NCBI GenBank assembly: GCA_934254725.1
Contig: CAKQLR010000045.1
Location: 1 to 16,265 of the forward strand
Reading direction: 5' to 3'
DNA from: an uncultured Clostridia bacterium
GTDB taxonomy: Bacteria > Bacillota > Clostridia > Christensenellales > Borkfalkiaceae
Length of the DNA: 16,265 bases
Below, piece after piece: positions 1 to 7,777 of the stretch. The notes beneath the pieces were generated by a model. That model saw only the letters and a list, made by a program, of their open reading frames with translations. It was not told where the DNA came from and ran no database searches. Each line of letters opens with the position of its first letter. Position 1 is the first letter of the stretch. Made by a program: the position numbers and the translations under genes.

Positions 1-582
1 ATAGGCGGAAGATGTGTCACTGTAAACGAAAATGTAGAATATATAACGGATTTTACTTCGTTCAATATTCGAATTCCGCATAGGGTGGAAGGTGCCGCAA
101 ACGAGCTGTTAAATTATTATTCGGACGGAATTGAAAACACGTTGGTGTTGTCGTTGCCCGGGAACGGAAAGACAACTTTTGTCAGAGATATCGCCGAAAA
201 CATTTCCGCATCGAAGAGAAAGAACGTGCTTATAGCAGACGAGAGAGGCGAAATTTTTCCGCTTATAAAGAATAAGAATTTTATCGATTGTATATCGTTC
301 AGTCCGAAAAAATATGCCTTTGAAAACGGTATTCGTTCTTTAGCTCCAGACGTAATCGTGACGGATGAAATATTCGGTGAAAGAGATTATTTTGCAATAG
401 AAAACGCCGTAAGGTCAGGTGTAAAAGTGATCGCCACCGCGCATGCGGACAGCATAGACGACTTTTTCTCTTTCAAAGAGAACTGCCGGATGAAAGAGCT
501 GTTTTCTTATTTCGTTCTGATCGAATACGAAAACGGTAAAAGAAAGATAAAAATAGAAAGGAATAACTTATGTGGAAGATAA
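1..582 (+). CDS. spoIIIAA: Stage III sporulation protein AA, ATPase (5' end outside window)
   Basis: SpoIIIAA is the cytoplasmic, secretion-type ATPase of the SpoIIIA-SpoIIQ channel, made in the mother cell and needed for forespore gene expression after engulfment. The reading frame is open from base 1, so the N-terminal part lies upstream. The GTG at 85 is probably an internal valine, because family-like sequence (SFNIRI) precedes it. About 193 codons are visible, against roughly 307 in Bacillus subtilis. They include the Walker A motif PGNGKTT (157-177), the DERGEI segment (238-255), a Walker B-like VIVTDE (about 352-369) and an ATAHADS sensor-like segment near 435. The stop overlaps the spoIIIAB start by 13 bases, which suggests translational coupling. 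The identification is firm from motifs and from the seven spoIIIA genes that follow in order. Confidence 0.95.
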   Translation: MGGRCVTVNENVEYITDFTSFNIRIPHRVEGAANELLNYYSDGIENTLVLSLPGNGKTTFVRDIAENISASKRKNVLIADERGEIFPLIKNKNFIDCISFSPKKYAFENGIRSLAPDVIVTDEIFGERDYFAIENAVRSGVKVIATAHADSIDDFFSFKENCRMKELFSYFVLIEYENGKRKIKIERNNLCGR

Positions 583-1046
583 TGCTCGGGGTTTTATTAT
601 CCTTTTGCGGAGTGTTTTTCGGAAAAATGACAATATCGAAATATCTGAAGAGAAAAAGGTTCTTTAAAAGTCTTTCGGACTTTGCCGCATTTCTTTCAAA
701 CAAGATTTCGTTCGAGGCAGAAAGGCTTCCGAAGATTATAAAAAGCTATCCTTTTTCATCAAGAGATTTAAAAATGCTTTCGTTGAATTTTTCGCAGAAC
801 AACGAGGATTTTGCTAACGTCAAATTTCCCGAATATCTTTCTGACGACGAAATTGTTTTTGTAAAGGAATTTTTTCTCGTATTAGGCAAAAGCGATTGTT
901 ATTCGCAAAGCGAAATGCTTTTAAAATTATCGGACAAGTATGACAAAGAGAGTAAACGGCAAGGCGAGGACTATGAAAAAAAGAAGAAAATTTCTGTCAA
1001 GCTCGGTCTTCTCGCGGGGGTATGCATTTTTACTATATTGGTGTGA
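570..1046 (+). CDS. spoIIIAB: Stage III sporulation protein AB
   Basis: SpoIIIAB is an integral membrane component of the SpoIIIA complex; its soluble part is known to resemble the GspF/PilC family of secretion systems. The 158-residue product has an N-terminal hydrophobic segment (about residues 4-19), a charged helical middle rich in Lys, Phe and Ser, and a C-terminal hydrophobic segment (about 145-158) that ends right at the stop. Both ends therefore probably sit in the membrane. Length is close to the 171 residues of B. subtilis. The start at 570 lies inside the end of spoIIIAA. A lysine-rich stretch just before the last membrane segment fits the positive-inside rule. The call rests on position and overall architecture more than on a diagnostic motif. 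Confidence 0.9.
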   Translation: MWKIMLGVLLSFCGVFFGKMTISKYLKRKRFFKSLSDFAAFLSNKISFEAERLPKIIKSYPFSSRDLKMLSLNFSQNNEDFANVKFPEYLSDDEIVFVKEFFLVLGKSDCYSQSEMLLKLSDKYDKESKRQGEDYEKKKKISVKLGLLAGVCIFTILV

Positions 1047-1063
1047 AACGGAATTGAATTTAT

Positions 1064-1264
1064 ATGGACATAAGCGTCATTTTCAAAATAGCCGCGATAG
1101 GTATCCTTATAACGGTTATATGTCAGATTCTAAAAAAATCAGATAGGGACGATATTGCGACTCTTGTAGGGCTTGCCGGTCTTATTATCGTTCTTTCAAT
1201 GGTCGTAAATATGGTCGGTGAGCTTTTTGAAAACCTAAAATCGATCTTTTCTCTATACGGATGA
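1064..1264 (+). CDS. spoIIIAC: Stage III sporulation protein AC
   Basis: This 66-residue membrane protein matches SpoIIIAC (68 residues in B. subtilis). It has two hydrophobic helices, about residues 5-23 and 32-52, joined by a short polar loop with the characteristic KKSDRDD segment. SpoIIIAC and SpoIIIAD are thought to form part of the membrane core of the channel between mother cell and forespore. The gene lies 17 bases after spoIIIAB, with only a weak GGA-type ribosome binding site near 1051, and its TGA stop overlaps the spoIIIAD ATG (ATGA at 1261-1264). Small size, two helices and exact operon position make the call secure. Confidence 0.95.
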   Translation: MDISVIFKIAAIGILITVICQILKKSDRDDIATLVGLAGLIIVLSMVVNMVGELFENLKSIFSLYG

Positions 1265-1659
1265 TTACGCTTGTTAAAATAGCTGCCGTAGGGTTAATAG
1301 GAGCGATTGCTTCTCTGCAAATTAAAAAGCATTCGTCAGATCTTGCGGTGCTTACCGCTATATCTGCGGGAATTATAATACTTGTATTTATCGCGGATTA
1401 TCTTTACGGAGTGGTGGATTATCTGAAAGAATTTTTTTCCGATACGGGAACGGACGCAAGCATTTTGAAGTTAATCATAAAAGTGATAGTTGTCGCCTAC
1501 GCCGTGGAGTTTGCTTCCTCTTCGGTCAAGGATCTCGGTGAATCAAGTCTTTCGGAAAAAATTCTTTTAGCGGGTAAAATAATAATTCTTTCGTTTTCTT
1601 TGCCCGTTATAAAAAGCGTTTTCGACCTTATCGTGTCGCTTATAAAGGGTGGATTATGA
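1261..1659 (+). CDS. spoIIIAD: Stage III sporulation protein AD
   Basis: The 132-residue product is a membrane protein of the size expected for SpoIIIAD (133 residues in B. subtilis). It has four hydrophobic stretches (about residues 3-20, 28-50, 66-86 and 101-130). The first two resemble the SpoIIIAC helix pair, in line with the known relatedness of AC and AD. It begins in an ATGA overlap with spoIIIAC and ends in another ATGA overlap with spoIIIAE, so AC, AD and AE are tightly coupled in translation. It is expected in the mother-cell membrane that surrounds the forespore, as part of the SpoIIIA channel. Confidence 0.95.
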   Translation: MITLVKIAAVGLIGAIASLQIKKHSSDLAVLTAISAGIIILVFIADYLYGVVDYLKEFFSDTGTDASILKLIIKVIVVAYAVEFASSSVKDLGESSLSEKILLAGKIIILSFSLPVIKSVFDLIVSLIKGGL

Positions 1660-2828
1660 AAAGAAAATTACTTGTATGTTTAATACTCGTTCTGATCATT
1701 GCATCCTTTTCGCAAAGCCGTGCGGTTATCTCTTTTGCGGAAGAAGAGAAAAAGGAAGATATTCTTTCTCAAATGGCGGGGGCTGTTTCCGCGGACGAGC
1801 TTAACGAACGTCTGGACGAGCTTTTCGTGATGCTCGGCAAATCCGGCGGAAGTTTTAAAGAAAAACTTTTATCTATTGCAAAAGGAGAATTTTCGCTCGG
1901 ATACGAAAACGTGTTGTCGGCATTCGGCTCGCTCTTGTTTTCGGAAATAAGCGATCTTGCCGCTGTTTTTTTGCTTATAGCCGGGCTTAGTCTTGCGTTC
2001 GCTTTGATAAAGTCGCTGAAGCCGCAGATGCTTGAAAGCGAAACGGGAGGAGTAATAAAATTTATCTTTACTTTGCTAACTCTCGGCGCTCTCAGCGTGA
2101 AGGCTGTAGCCGTTTTTTCTCAGGCGTATAACTCGATAGAAAATCTTTCAAAGCAGATGGAAGCGGTATTTCCTCCGATAATAACGATTATGAGCGTTAC
2201 AGGCAGCAATCTTTCAGCGGGATTGTATAGACCGGTATTCGTTTTTTTAACGACATTCGTTACGGGCATTCTCACAAAAATCGTTTTTCCGCTTATCTTC
2301 TTTTCTATGATTATTGTCACGGTTTCGGATATATCCGAAACGCTTAAAACGGACAAAATCGTAAAATTCGTTTGTTCTTTAAATAAGTGGATACTCGGAA
2401 TAATCGCCACCGTTTTTACGTTTTTCATAACCCTGAAGGGTACAGGCGCAAGTTATTCCGACGGGATAAGTCTCAGAATTATCAAGTTCGCCGTTGGCAA
2501 TTCGGTCCCGCTCGTAGGCGGTTTTCTTCGCGAAAGTTCGGAAACGGTTCTTGCTTCCGGTGTACTTATTAAGAATGCTCTCGGGGTATGCGGCGTTATG
2601 TTGCTTGCTTTTACCCTTCTTGCTCCGGTTATAAAACTTGCGGTTTTCTCTTTGTTTTTGAAACTGACGGCAGGTGTATCCGAAATACTCGGCAATGAAA
2701 AGACGGGCGCGTTTTTATCAAAAATCTCTTCGCTTACAAACTACGTTCTTGCCGTGGAGCTTGTTATGGGATACTTATACATAATATCATTCGTTATGCT
2801 TGTATATTCGGGCGGCGCATTCGTATAG
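1656..2828 (+). CDS. spoIIIAE: Stage III sporulation protein AE
   Basis: SpoIIIAE is the largest membrane protein of the complex. This 390-residue product (about 399 in B. subtilis) starts with a signal-peptide-like segment (KRK, then hydrophobic residues to about 20, possible cleavage near SFA|EEE at residue 28). An acidic, helical extracellular region follows (about 30-95), and then around seven membrane segments spread over residues 98-388. The distribution resembles a small permease, which has led to suggestions that it forms or gates the passage. The start codon overlaps the spoIIIAD stop (ATGA at 1656-1659). The next gene follows after 8 bases. Confidence 0.95.
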   Translation: MKRKLLVCLILVLIIASFSQSRAVISFAEEEKKEDILSQMAGAVSADELNERLDELFVMLGKSGGSFKEKLLSIAKGEFSLGYENVLSAFGSLLFSEISDLAAVFLLIAGLSLAFALIKSLKPQMLESETGGVIKFIFTLLTLGALSVKAVAVFSQAYNSIENLSKQMEAVFPPIITIMSVTGSNLSAGLYRPVFVFLTTFVTGILTKIVFPLIFFSMIIVTVSDISETLKTDKIVKFVCSLNKWILGIIATVFTFFITLKGTGASYSDGISLRIIKFAVGNSVPLVGGFLRESSETVLASGVLIKNALGVCGVMLLAFTLLAPVIKLAVFSLFLKLTAGVSEILGNEKTGAFLSKISSLTNYVLAVELVMGYLYIISFVMLVYSGGAFV

Positions 2829-2836
2829 AGGCTGAA

Positions 2837-3313
2837 ATGAAAGAGTGGCTTATTTCTCTTACGTCGGTAATAATCGCGACCTCGGTGGCGGAAGTACTCC
2901 TGCCGTCCGGTAAAATAAGAAACGTTTGTAAAACCGTACTTTCGCTTGTTTGCCTTCTGGTTTTGATTTCTCCGCTCGCAAGTCTGAACGACGGCGAACT
3001 TTCCATTGCGGAAATAAAGGACAAGGCGGAACAAAGCGAATTGTTTCGGGAGAATCTGAATAATTATTACGACAAGCTTACCGAACAGCTCGTTGAAAAT
3101 TGTCTTTCCGATAAGGGAATAAAGGGCATTGCGACGGCAGAAGGGGAACTCGACGAACAAAATAATTATTCTATAAAAAAAATAATCGTAAAGATTTCGG
3201 GCGAAGTTCTATCGGACAAGGACGGGCATATAATAGATATTGTAGAAATTACCGAGTTCCTTTCCGAAAGGCTTAACGTTCCGGAGGCCCGGGTGATTGT
3301 TTATGTCGAATAA
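2837..3313 (+). CDS. spoIIIAF: Stage III sporulation protein AF
   Basis: SpoIIIAF has two N-terminal membrane helices (about residues 5-23 and 32-51) followed by a soluble domain with an alpha-beta pattern that ends in VPEARVIVYVE. In the known family this domain has a ring-building-motif fold related to those of SpoIIIAG and SpoIIIAH and projects into the space between the two membranes. The product is 158 residues, clearly shorter than the roughly 206 of B. subtilis; the shortening falls in the soluble region. The gene follows spoIIIAE by 8 bases and overlaps the start of spoIIIAG. Confidence 0.92.
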   Translation: MKEWLISLTSVIIATSVAEVLLPSGKIRNVCKTVLSLVCLLVLISPLASLNDGELSIAEIKDKAEQSELFRENLNNYYDKLTEQLVENCLSDKGIKGIATAEGELDEQNNYSIKKIIVKISGEVLSDKDGHIIDIVEITEFLSERLNVPEARVIVYVE

Positions 3314-3791
3314 ATGGAATTTTATTGATAAGATAAAAAATATAAAAGGGCTTGAAATTATCGTTGCGGGCGTTGCCGCGATATGCATTCTTCTTCTTGC
3401 GTTCGGCGGAAATTGTTCCTCAAATAAAACTTCGTCGGATGAAGGAAACGCTTATGTGATTTCTCTCGAAAACAGGCTTTCTTCAACTCTTTCGAGTGTT
3501 AAGGGAGCGGGGAGAATAACAGTGGCTATTTCCGTTTCGGGAAGTAAAAAATCTATTATAGCAAGTGAAAAGAATACGGTAAAAAACGAAAACGGAGTAA
3601 CTTCTACGGAAAAGCCTCTGCTTGTTAACGGGAAAACGGTCGTGCTCGGCGAAAGTTATCCGGAAATAACCGGGGTTATAATAGTTTCGAGCGGAGCGGA
3701 TAAACCGAGCGTAAGGATAAACCTGACGCTTGCCGCCGCAACTCTTCTGAATATAGACGAAAGCAAAATTCAGATACTCAAAGGAAAATAA
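3297..3791 (+). CDS. spoIIIAG: Stage III sporulation protein AG
   Basis: SpoIIIAG forms a large ring in the intermembrane space in B. subtilis. This product has a short cytoplasmic N-terminus, one membrane helix (about residues 20-38), a Ser/Asn-rich linker, and a ring-building domain starting at YVISLENRLSSTLSSVKG and ending with the beta strand SVRINLTLAAATLL. It has 164 residues, or 162 with the alternative start, against about 229 in B. subtilis. Start choice: GGAGG at 3283-3287 is 9 bases from TTG at 3297 but 15 bases from ATG at 3303, so the TTG fits better. The ATG start, which would give MSNKWNF, cannot be excluded. The gene overlaps the end of spoIIIAF either way. Confidence 0.92.
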   Translation: MFMSNKWNFIDKIKNIKGLEIIVAGVAAICILLLAFGGNCSSNKTSSDEGNAYVISLENRLSSTLSSVKGAGRITVAISVSGSKKSIIASEKNTVKNENGVTSTEKPLLVNGKTVVLGESYPEITGVIIVSSGADKPSVRINLTLAAATLLNIDESKIQILKGK

Positions 3792-3850
3792 AACAGTTAA
3801 TTTTAGCTTGCAGATATAAGCAGGCGCAATAATAAACGGAGGTATAACTT

Positions 3851-4318
3851 ATGTCCAAAAAGAAAAAAATCATCGTGCTTTCCTGTATGATAGCATTGCT
3901 TGCCGTAACAGCCGCTTTCAACTTTATTTTAGCCGGCAAAAACAGCGAACCCGCAGCCGAAACGGCAAACTACTTTACCAGTTACCGCACAGAAAGAGCT
4001 TCCTCGAGAAACGAGCAGATTTTACAGCTCGATTCCGTTATAGCTTCTGCAGAAGCGGACGACAAAGCCATTGACGAAGCTATAGATATGAAGCTTAAAA
4101 TAACTTCCCTTATGGAAAAAGAACTCCTTCTCGAAAACCTTATCAAAGCAAAGGGTTATGAGGACGCCGTAGTTACCATAGGCACGACTTCCGGTAACAT
4201 AAACGTTCTCGTTAAGGACGCGGAATTCGACCAGGACGACGCCGTTGCAATCTATACCATTTTGATGGACGAGGCAAACGCTTCTCCCGATAAAGTGAAG
4301 ATTATTCCCGTTTCCTGA
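3851..4318 (+). CDS. spoIIIAH: Stage III sporulation protein AH
   Basis: SpoIIIAH spans the mother-cell membrane and binds forespore SpoIIQ across the gap; its extracellular domain has the YscJ/FliF ring-forming fold. This 155-residue product has a Lys-rich N-terminus, one membrane helix (about residues 9-27), a Ser/Glu-rich helical region (about 38-95) and a compact alpha-beta domain with the family-like segments KGYEDAVV and INVLVKD. It is much shorter than the 218 residues of B. subtilis, mostly because the linker before the ring domain is reduced. It has its own good ribosome binding site (GGAGG, 3838-3842) and lies 59 bases after spoIIIAG. No spoIIQ gene is in the window. Confidence 0.93.
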   Translation: MSKKKKIIVLSCMIALLAVTAAFNFILAGKNSEPAAETANYFTSYRTERASSRNEQILQLDSVIASAEADDKAIDEAIDMKLKITSLMEKELLLENLIKAKGYEDAVVTIGTTSGNINVLVKDAEFDQDDAVAIYTILMDEANASPDKVKIIPVS

Positions 4319-4411
4319 GAAAGATTTCTTTGTACATTGCAAAAATCGCGTATAAATTATCCGCCTTTACAAAAAAATATCCGCAAAACAGTTTATTAAA
4401 TCGAAAGATTA

Positions 4412-4431
4412 TGATATAATTACTGTATAAT
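4412..4431 (+). promoter_or_regulatory. Extended -10 promoter for the housekeeping block
   Basis: TGATATAAT at 4412-4420 is a perfect extended -10 element (TG, one base, TATAAT), with no convincing -35. A second TATAAT lies at 4426-4431. It sits 32 bases before the GTG of the Asp23-family gene and after the last spoIIIA gene, so the housekeeping genes probably have their own vegetative promoter. No terminator is visible after spoIIIAH, so read-through during sporulation is also possible. Confidence 0.55.
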
Positions 4432-4452
4432 AAAAATACGGAGGAAGTTTTC

Positions 4453-4806
4453 GTGGCGGAAAACAAAAAATCGTTGGGAGAAGCCAACGGAAAGGTCGTT
4501 TATAACGCAGGTATAGTAAAGGGTATAGTTTCGCTTGCCGTTTCGGAAATTGCGGGCGTTGCGATTTCTGCAAAAGGAAAACGCTCCGACGGAGTTAAAG
4601 ACGCTATAAAGCTAAAATTCGGCGATCGCGGAATAAACGTGGACGTAAACATAACCGTTTACACTGGTTTTAAAGTTCCGGACGTAGCCTTTAACGTTCA
4701 GCAAAACATAAAGCAGAGCGTGGAGTCTATGTCCGAGTACAAAATCAACGAGGTAAACGTTCACGTTGACAACGTAGTGACTGACGTTGACGCTATTACC
4801 GATTAA
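4453..4806 (+). CDS. yqhY: Asp23/Gls24 family envelope-associated protein
   Basis: This 117-residue protein belongs to the Asp23/Gls24 family (DUF322). Family-typical segments are the opening GKVVYNAGIVKGIVSLAVSE, the central VDVNITVYTGFKVPDVA and the ending VNEVNVHVDNVV-like strand. It has no membrane helix and is probably cytoplasmic; relatives are linked to envelope stress or to fatty-acid synthesis control. The position between spoIIIAH and nusB is that of B. subtilis yqhY, where yqhY follows accB-accC; those two genes are absent here. The start is GTG at 4453, supported by GGAGG at 4440-4444 with an 8-base spacer. The biochemical role is not known with certainty in any species. Confidence 0.85.
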   Translation: MAENKKSLGEANGKVVYNAGIVKGIVSLAVSEIAGVAISAKGKRSDGVKDAIKLKFGDRGINVDVNITVYTGFKVPDVAFNVQQNIKQSVESMSEYKINEVNVHVDNVVTDVDAITD

Positions 4807-4826
4807 CACAAACCAACGGAGAACTT

Positions 4827-5234
4827 ATGAGAAAAGATGCAAGAGAAGCCGCTTACAGATATATCTATTCCTTCCTTATGACGGGCGAAGCGGATGACGA
4901 ACTTAAAAAAGATATTTACAAAGAACATAAATTAAACGATAAGGATGTCGAATTTGCCGACACCCTTATTCGTACTGTTACGGATAATTTAGCTGAATTC
5001 ACTTCCGTACTTTCCGAACTTTCGGTGGGCTTTACGGAAGAGAGAGTCAATCCCCTCGATAAAGACGCGATTTTTATCGCTATGGCCGAAATTAAATTCT
5101 TTAAGGATATAGACAACCCCGTTTCCATAAACGAGGCGGTCGGGCTTTGCAAGAAATACTCGGGCGAAACATCCGTTAATTTCGTAAACGGAATACTCGC
5201 TTCTTATCTTAGGAGAAATGAAAATGTCGGCTGA
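4827..5234 (+). CDS. nusB: Transcription antitermination factor NusB
   Basis: NusB binds boxA RNA together with ribosomal protein S10 (NusE) and supports antitermination of rRNA operons. The 135-residue, all-helical product has the family start RKDAREAAYRYIYSF, the central NPLDKDAIFIAMAEIKFF and the closing SINEAVGLCKKY plus SVNFVNGILASYL, which are the most conserved NusB segments. Length is normal. The start ATG at 4827 follows GGAGA (4818-4822). The gene is 20 bases after the Asp23-family gene, and its end overlaps the folD start, so the three are most likely cotranscribed. Confidence 0.95.
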   Translation: MRKDAREAAYRYIYSFLMTGEADDELKKDIYKEHKLNDKDVEFADTLIRTVTDNLAEFTSVLSELSVGFTEERVNPLDKDAIFIAMAEIKFFKDIDNPVSINEAVGLCKKYSGETSVNFVNGILASYLRRNENVG

Positions 5235-6072
5235 ATTTATTAACGGTAAGGTTCTCGCAGAAAAAATTCGCTGCGAGATAAAAAACGAAATCGAAACCAA
5301 CGGATTTACTCCTCGTCTTGCCGTTGTCATGGTAGGCAACAATCCGTCGTCTGCCGTTTACGTTCGCAATAAGGGCAAGGCGTGTCAGGAAGTAGGCATT
5401 GAATCCATAACCGTTCTTATGCCGGAAGAATCCACGCAAGACGAAGTTGAAGGGAAAGTCAGGGAGCTTGTATCGGACGAGACAATCGACGGCATACTTG
5501 TTCAGTTGCCGCTGCCTAAGCATCTTTCGGAAGAAAAGATTTTAGCCCTTATTCCTCCCGAAAAAGACGTGGACGGTTTTTCCGAATACAACACAGGCAA
5601 TTTGCTTCTCGGAAAGGATTGCCTTAAGGCATGCACGCCGAGCGGCATTATAGAGCTTATTAAATTTTCGGGTACGGAAATTGCGGGCAAGCACGCCGTA
5701 GTTGTAGGTAGAAGCAATATAGTCGGCAAACCTGTTGCCGTGATGCTCCTTCAGGAAAATGCCACGGTTACCGTTTGTCACAGTAAAACCGTAAATTTAA
5801 AAGAATACACGCGTTCGGCAGATATTCTCGTGGTTGCAATAGGCAAAGCAGGCTTTATTACTGCCGATATGATTAAAGAAGGAGCTACGGTTATAGACGT
5901 AGGCACGAACAGAGGCGAGGACGGTAAGCTTAAGGGTGACGTAGAGTTTGAAGGTGCGAAAGAGGTTGCGGGCAAAATTACACCCGTTCCCGGCGGCGTA
6001 GGACCAATGACTATAACGATGCTTATGAAGAACACCTTGCTTGCATACAAAAGGAATAGAAAAGTTGATTAA
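5224..6072 (+). CDS. folD: Bifunctional methylene-THF dehydrogenase / methenyl-THF cyclohydrolase
   Basis: FolD interconverts 5,10-methylene-, 5,10-methenyl- and 10-formyl-tetrahydrofolate in the cytoplasm, supplying one-carbon units for purines and formyl-Met. The sequence has the catalytic YVRNKGKACQEVGI segment with its conserved Tyr and Lys, DGILVQLPLP, PEKDVDGF, the nucleotide-binding VVVGRSNIVGKPVA and the C-terminal TPVPGGVGPMTITML. There are 282 residues, a normal length. Start choice: AGGAG at 5211-5215 leaves only 2 bases to ATG 5218 but 8 bases to ATG 5224, so the latter (MSAEF) is preferred. The start overlaps the nusB stop by 11 bases, and the stop overlaps the ispA start. Confidence 0.97.
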   Translation: MSAEFINGKVLAEKIRCEIKNEIETNGFTPRLAVVMVGNNPSSAVYVRNKGKACQEVGIESITVLMPEESTQDEVEGKVRELVSDETIDGILVQLPLPKHLSEEKILALIPPEKDVDGFSEYNTGNLLLGKDCLKACTPSGIIELIKFSGTEIAGKHAVVVGRSNIVGKPVAVMLLQENATVTVCHSKTVNLKEYTRSADILVVAIGKAGFITADMIKEGATVIDVGTNRGEDGKLKGDVEFEGAKEVAGKITPVPGGVGPMTITMLMKNTLLAYKRNRKVD

Positions 6073-6943
6073 TTTTAATGAAAAATTTAAAGAATACCGC
6101 GATGCATTCGAAAGCTATGCGGTAGAATATTTTTCCGAAACGGACGAATGGGACGAAACTCTTTTAAAGGCTGTACGTTACAGTTTTTTTGCGGGCGGTA
6201 AACGTATTCGTCCCGTTTTAATGTTGGCGGTTTCGGATGCGCTCGGCGTTCCGTTCGACAGAGTTTTACCTTTTGCTTTCGCTCTTGAGTGCATACATAC
6301 GTATTCGCTTATTCATGACGATTTACCCGCGATGGATAATGACGATTACCGCAGGGGCAGGCTTACGAGCCATAAGGTTTTCGGCGAAGCTCATGCTATA
6401 CTTGCCGGGGACGCTCTTTTAAACGTAGCTTTTTCAGTTTGCGCCGACGAATGTTTAAAAAATCCTACAGAAAGAACAGCCTGCGCTTCGAAAATTACTG
6501 CGGATAATGCTGGAATTAAAGGTATGATAAAAGGTCAATCTCTCGATATTCTGTCCGAAAGAAAAGGGATTACAGACGAAAACGTTTTATTTGATATAGA
6601 AAAAAATAAAACCGCAAAGATGATAATTTCGGCAGTGACCGTTCCCGCCGTTATTGCGGGAAAAAACGAAACGGAATTTGGAAATTTCGGTTTAAAACTC
6701 GGCGTTCAGTTTCAGGTTGTGGACGACATTCTCGATGTGGTAAGCAGCAGAGAAGAACTCGGTAAAACCGTAGGGAAAGACGAAAAAAACGGCAAGCTTA
6801 CTTATGTTACTTTGTTTGGTCTTGAAAAGGCAAGAAGCAGGGCGGAAGATCTCCGCTCAGAATGCAGAGCGATTTTAAAAAATATAGGCAACTGCGGCTT
6901 TTTGGAGGAATTTACAGACTACCTTTCTTCGAGGTTGAACTGA
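6065..6943 (+). CDS. ispA: Polyprenyl (farnesyl/geranylgeranyl) diphosphate synthase, IspA type
   Basis: This trans-prenyltransferase adds isopentenyl diphosphate units to dimethylallyl or geranyl diphosphate, giving farnesyl diphosphate for undecaprenyl phosphate and quinone synthesis. The 292-residue product shows GGKRIRP (44-50), the first Asp-rich motif DDLPAMD (85-91) followed by RRGRLTSHK, and the second Asp-rich motif DDILD (220-224) followed by GKTVGKDEKNGKLTYV. The preferred start is TTG at 6065, placed 9 bases after AGGA (6052-6055) and overlapping the folD stop by 8 bases. A TTG at 6041 would extend it but has no suitable binding site. Exact product length cannot be read from sequence. 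dxs, the usual next gene, is absent. Confidence 0.93.
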   Translation: MINFNEKFKEYRDAFESYAVEYFSETDEWDETLLKAVRYSFFAGGKRIRPVLMLAVSDALGVPFDRVLPFAFALECIHTYSLIHDDLPAMDNDDYRRGRLTSHKVFGEAHAILAGDALLNVAFSVCADECLKNPTERTACASKITADNAGIKGMIKGQSLDILSERKGITDENVLFDIEKNKTAKMIISAVTVPAVIAGKNETEFGNFGLKLGVQFQVVDDILDVVSSREELGKTVGKDEKNGKLTYVTLFGLEKARSRAEDLRSECRAILKNIGNCGFLEEFTDYLSSRLN

Positions 6944-6944
6944 T

Positions 6945-7673
6945 ATGAGGCTGGATATTTTCCTTGTAAACAACGGTTATTTTCAATCGAGGACGAAAAG
7001 CTCCGAAGCGATCGAAAGAGGGGAGATTTCGGTAAACGGTAAAGTAGTTACAAAGGCTTCTTTTTCCGTTTGCGGATCGGATAATGTTTCGGTAACGGAA
7101 AACGCAAAGAAATATGTTTCGCTCGGCGCTTATAAACTTGAAAAAGCTTTTGACGATTTTCCGTCTTTTTCGGTCGAAAACAAGGTCGTATGCGATATAG
7201 GAGCTTCTACCGGCGGGTTTACGGAAGTTTGTTTGCTTCATGGGGCAAAGAAAGTTTATGCCGTCGATGTGGGTGAAAATCTGTTGGATTCTTCGCTTTT
7301 AGCAAAAAAAGAGGTAGTCGTTTTGGATAAAACGAACGCTCGCTTTTTAAATAAAGATATGATAGGCGAAGAGGTGGACAGAGTGGTTTCGGACGTTAGT
7401 TTTATTTCTCTGACGCTCATTCTGCCGTCCGTCTACAATATCTTAAAACCGGGCGGAGAAGCCGTTCTCCTGATAAAGCCTCAGTTTGAGTGCGGTAAAA
7501 AAGCTCTTAACAAAAACGGAATCGTAACTTCTCAAAAAAATAGAGACGACGCCGTCGCTATGGTTACCGAATGCGCGAAATCAAACGGGCTTTTGCCTTC
7601 GGGTATAAGTTCCGCACCCATAAGAGAGGGTAAAAACGTAGAATATCTTCTTTATTTAAAAAAACAGGAATAA
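6945..7673 (+). CDS. tlyA: TlyA family rRNA (cytidine-2'-O)-methyltransferase
   Basis: The product has an N-terminal S4 RNA-binding domain (residues 1-60: MRLDIFLVNNGYFQSR, then IERGEISVNGKVV) joined to an FtsJ-type S-adenosylmethionine methyltransferase domain. The cofactor loop is GASTGGF (86-92). The expected K-D-K-E catalytic set is present as K64, D150, K178 and E233. Characterised relatives methylate ribose of cytidines in 16S and 23S rRNA. At 242 residues it is slightly short for the family. The usual SRGGxKL segment reads SLGAYKL here. The start ATG at 6945 is one base after the ispA stop, with GAGG at 6931-6934. Confidence 0.92.
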   Translation: MRLDIFLVNNGYFQSRTKSSEAIERGEISVNGKVVTKASFSVCGSDNVSVTENAKKYVSLGAYKLEKAFDDFPSFSVENKVVCDIGASTGGFTEVCLLHGAKKVYAVDVGENLLDSSLLAKKEVVVLDKTNARFLNKDMIGEEVDRVVSDVSFISLTLILPSVYNILKPGGEAVLLIKPQFECGKKALNKNGIVTSQKNRDDAVAMVTECAKSNGLLPSGISSAPIREGKNVEYLLYLKKQE

Positions 7674-7701
7674 ATTTGCACTAAAAGTATAGTAATATTT
7701 T

Positions 7702-7741
7702 TTGAATAAATATTGCATATTTTTATAAAATGATGTAAAAT
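7702..7741 (+). promoter_or_regulatory. Two overlapping candidate sigma-A promoters before nadK
   Basis: The 104-base gap between tlyA and nadK is very AT-rich and holds two promoter-like pairs: TTGAAT (7702-7707) with TATAAA (7724-7729) at 16-base spacing, and TTGCAT (7713-7718) with TAAAAT (7736-7741) at 17-base spacing. Either would give a short leader before the nadK TTG at 7778. AT-richness makes chance matches likely, so this is a moderate call. Confidence 0.4.
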
Positions 7742-7777
7742 ATAGAAAAACCGATATTATATCCGAGGAAAAGTTAA

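Noticed and set aside
2741..3160. 139-codon minus-strand frame across spoIIIAE and spoIIIAF
   Set aside because: It is antisense to two clearly conserved genes and low in complexity of evidence, with no binding site.
3806..3825. GCTTGC/GCAGGC hairpin between spoIIIAG and spoIIIAH
   Set aside because: The stem has only 6 pairs including a G-U, with no T-tract, so it is neither a terminator nor a convincing regulatory element.
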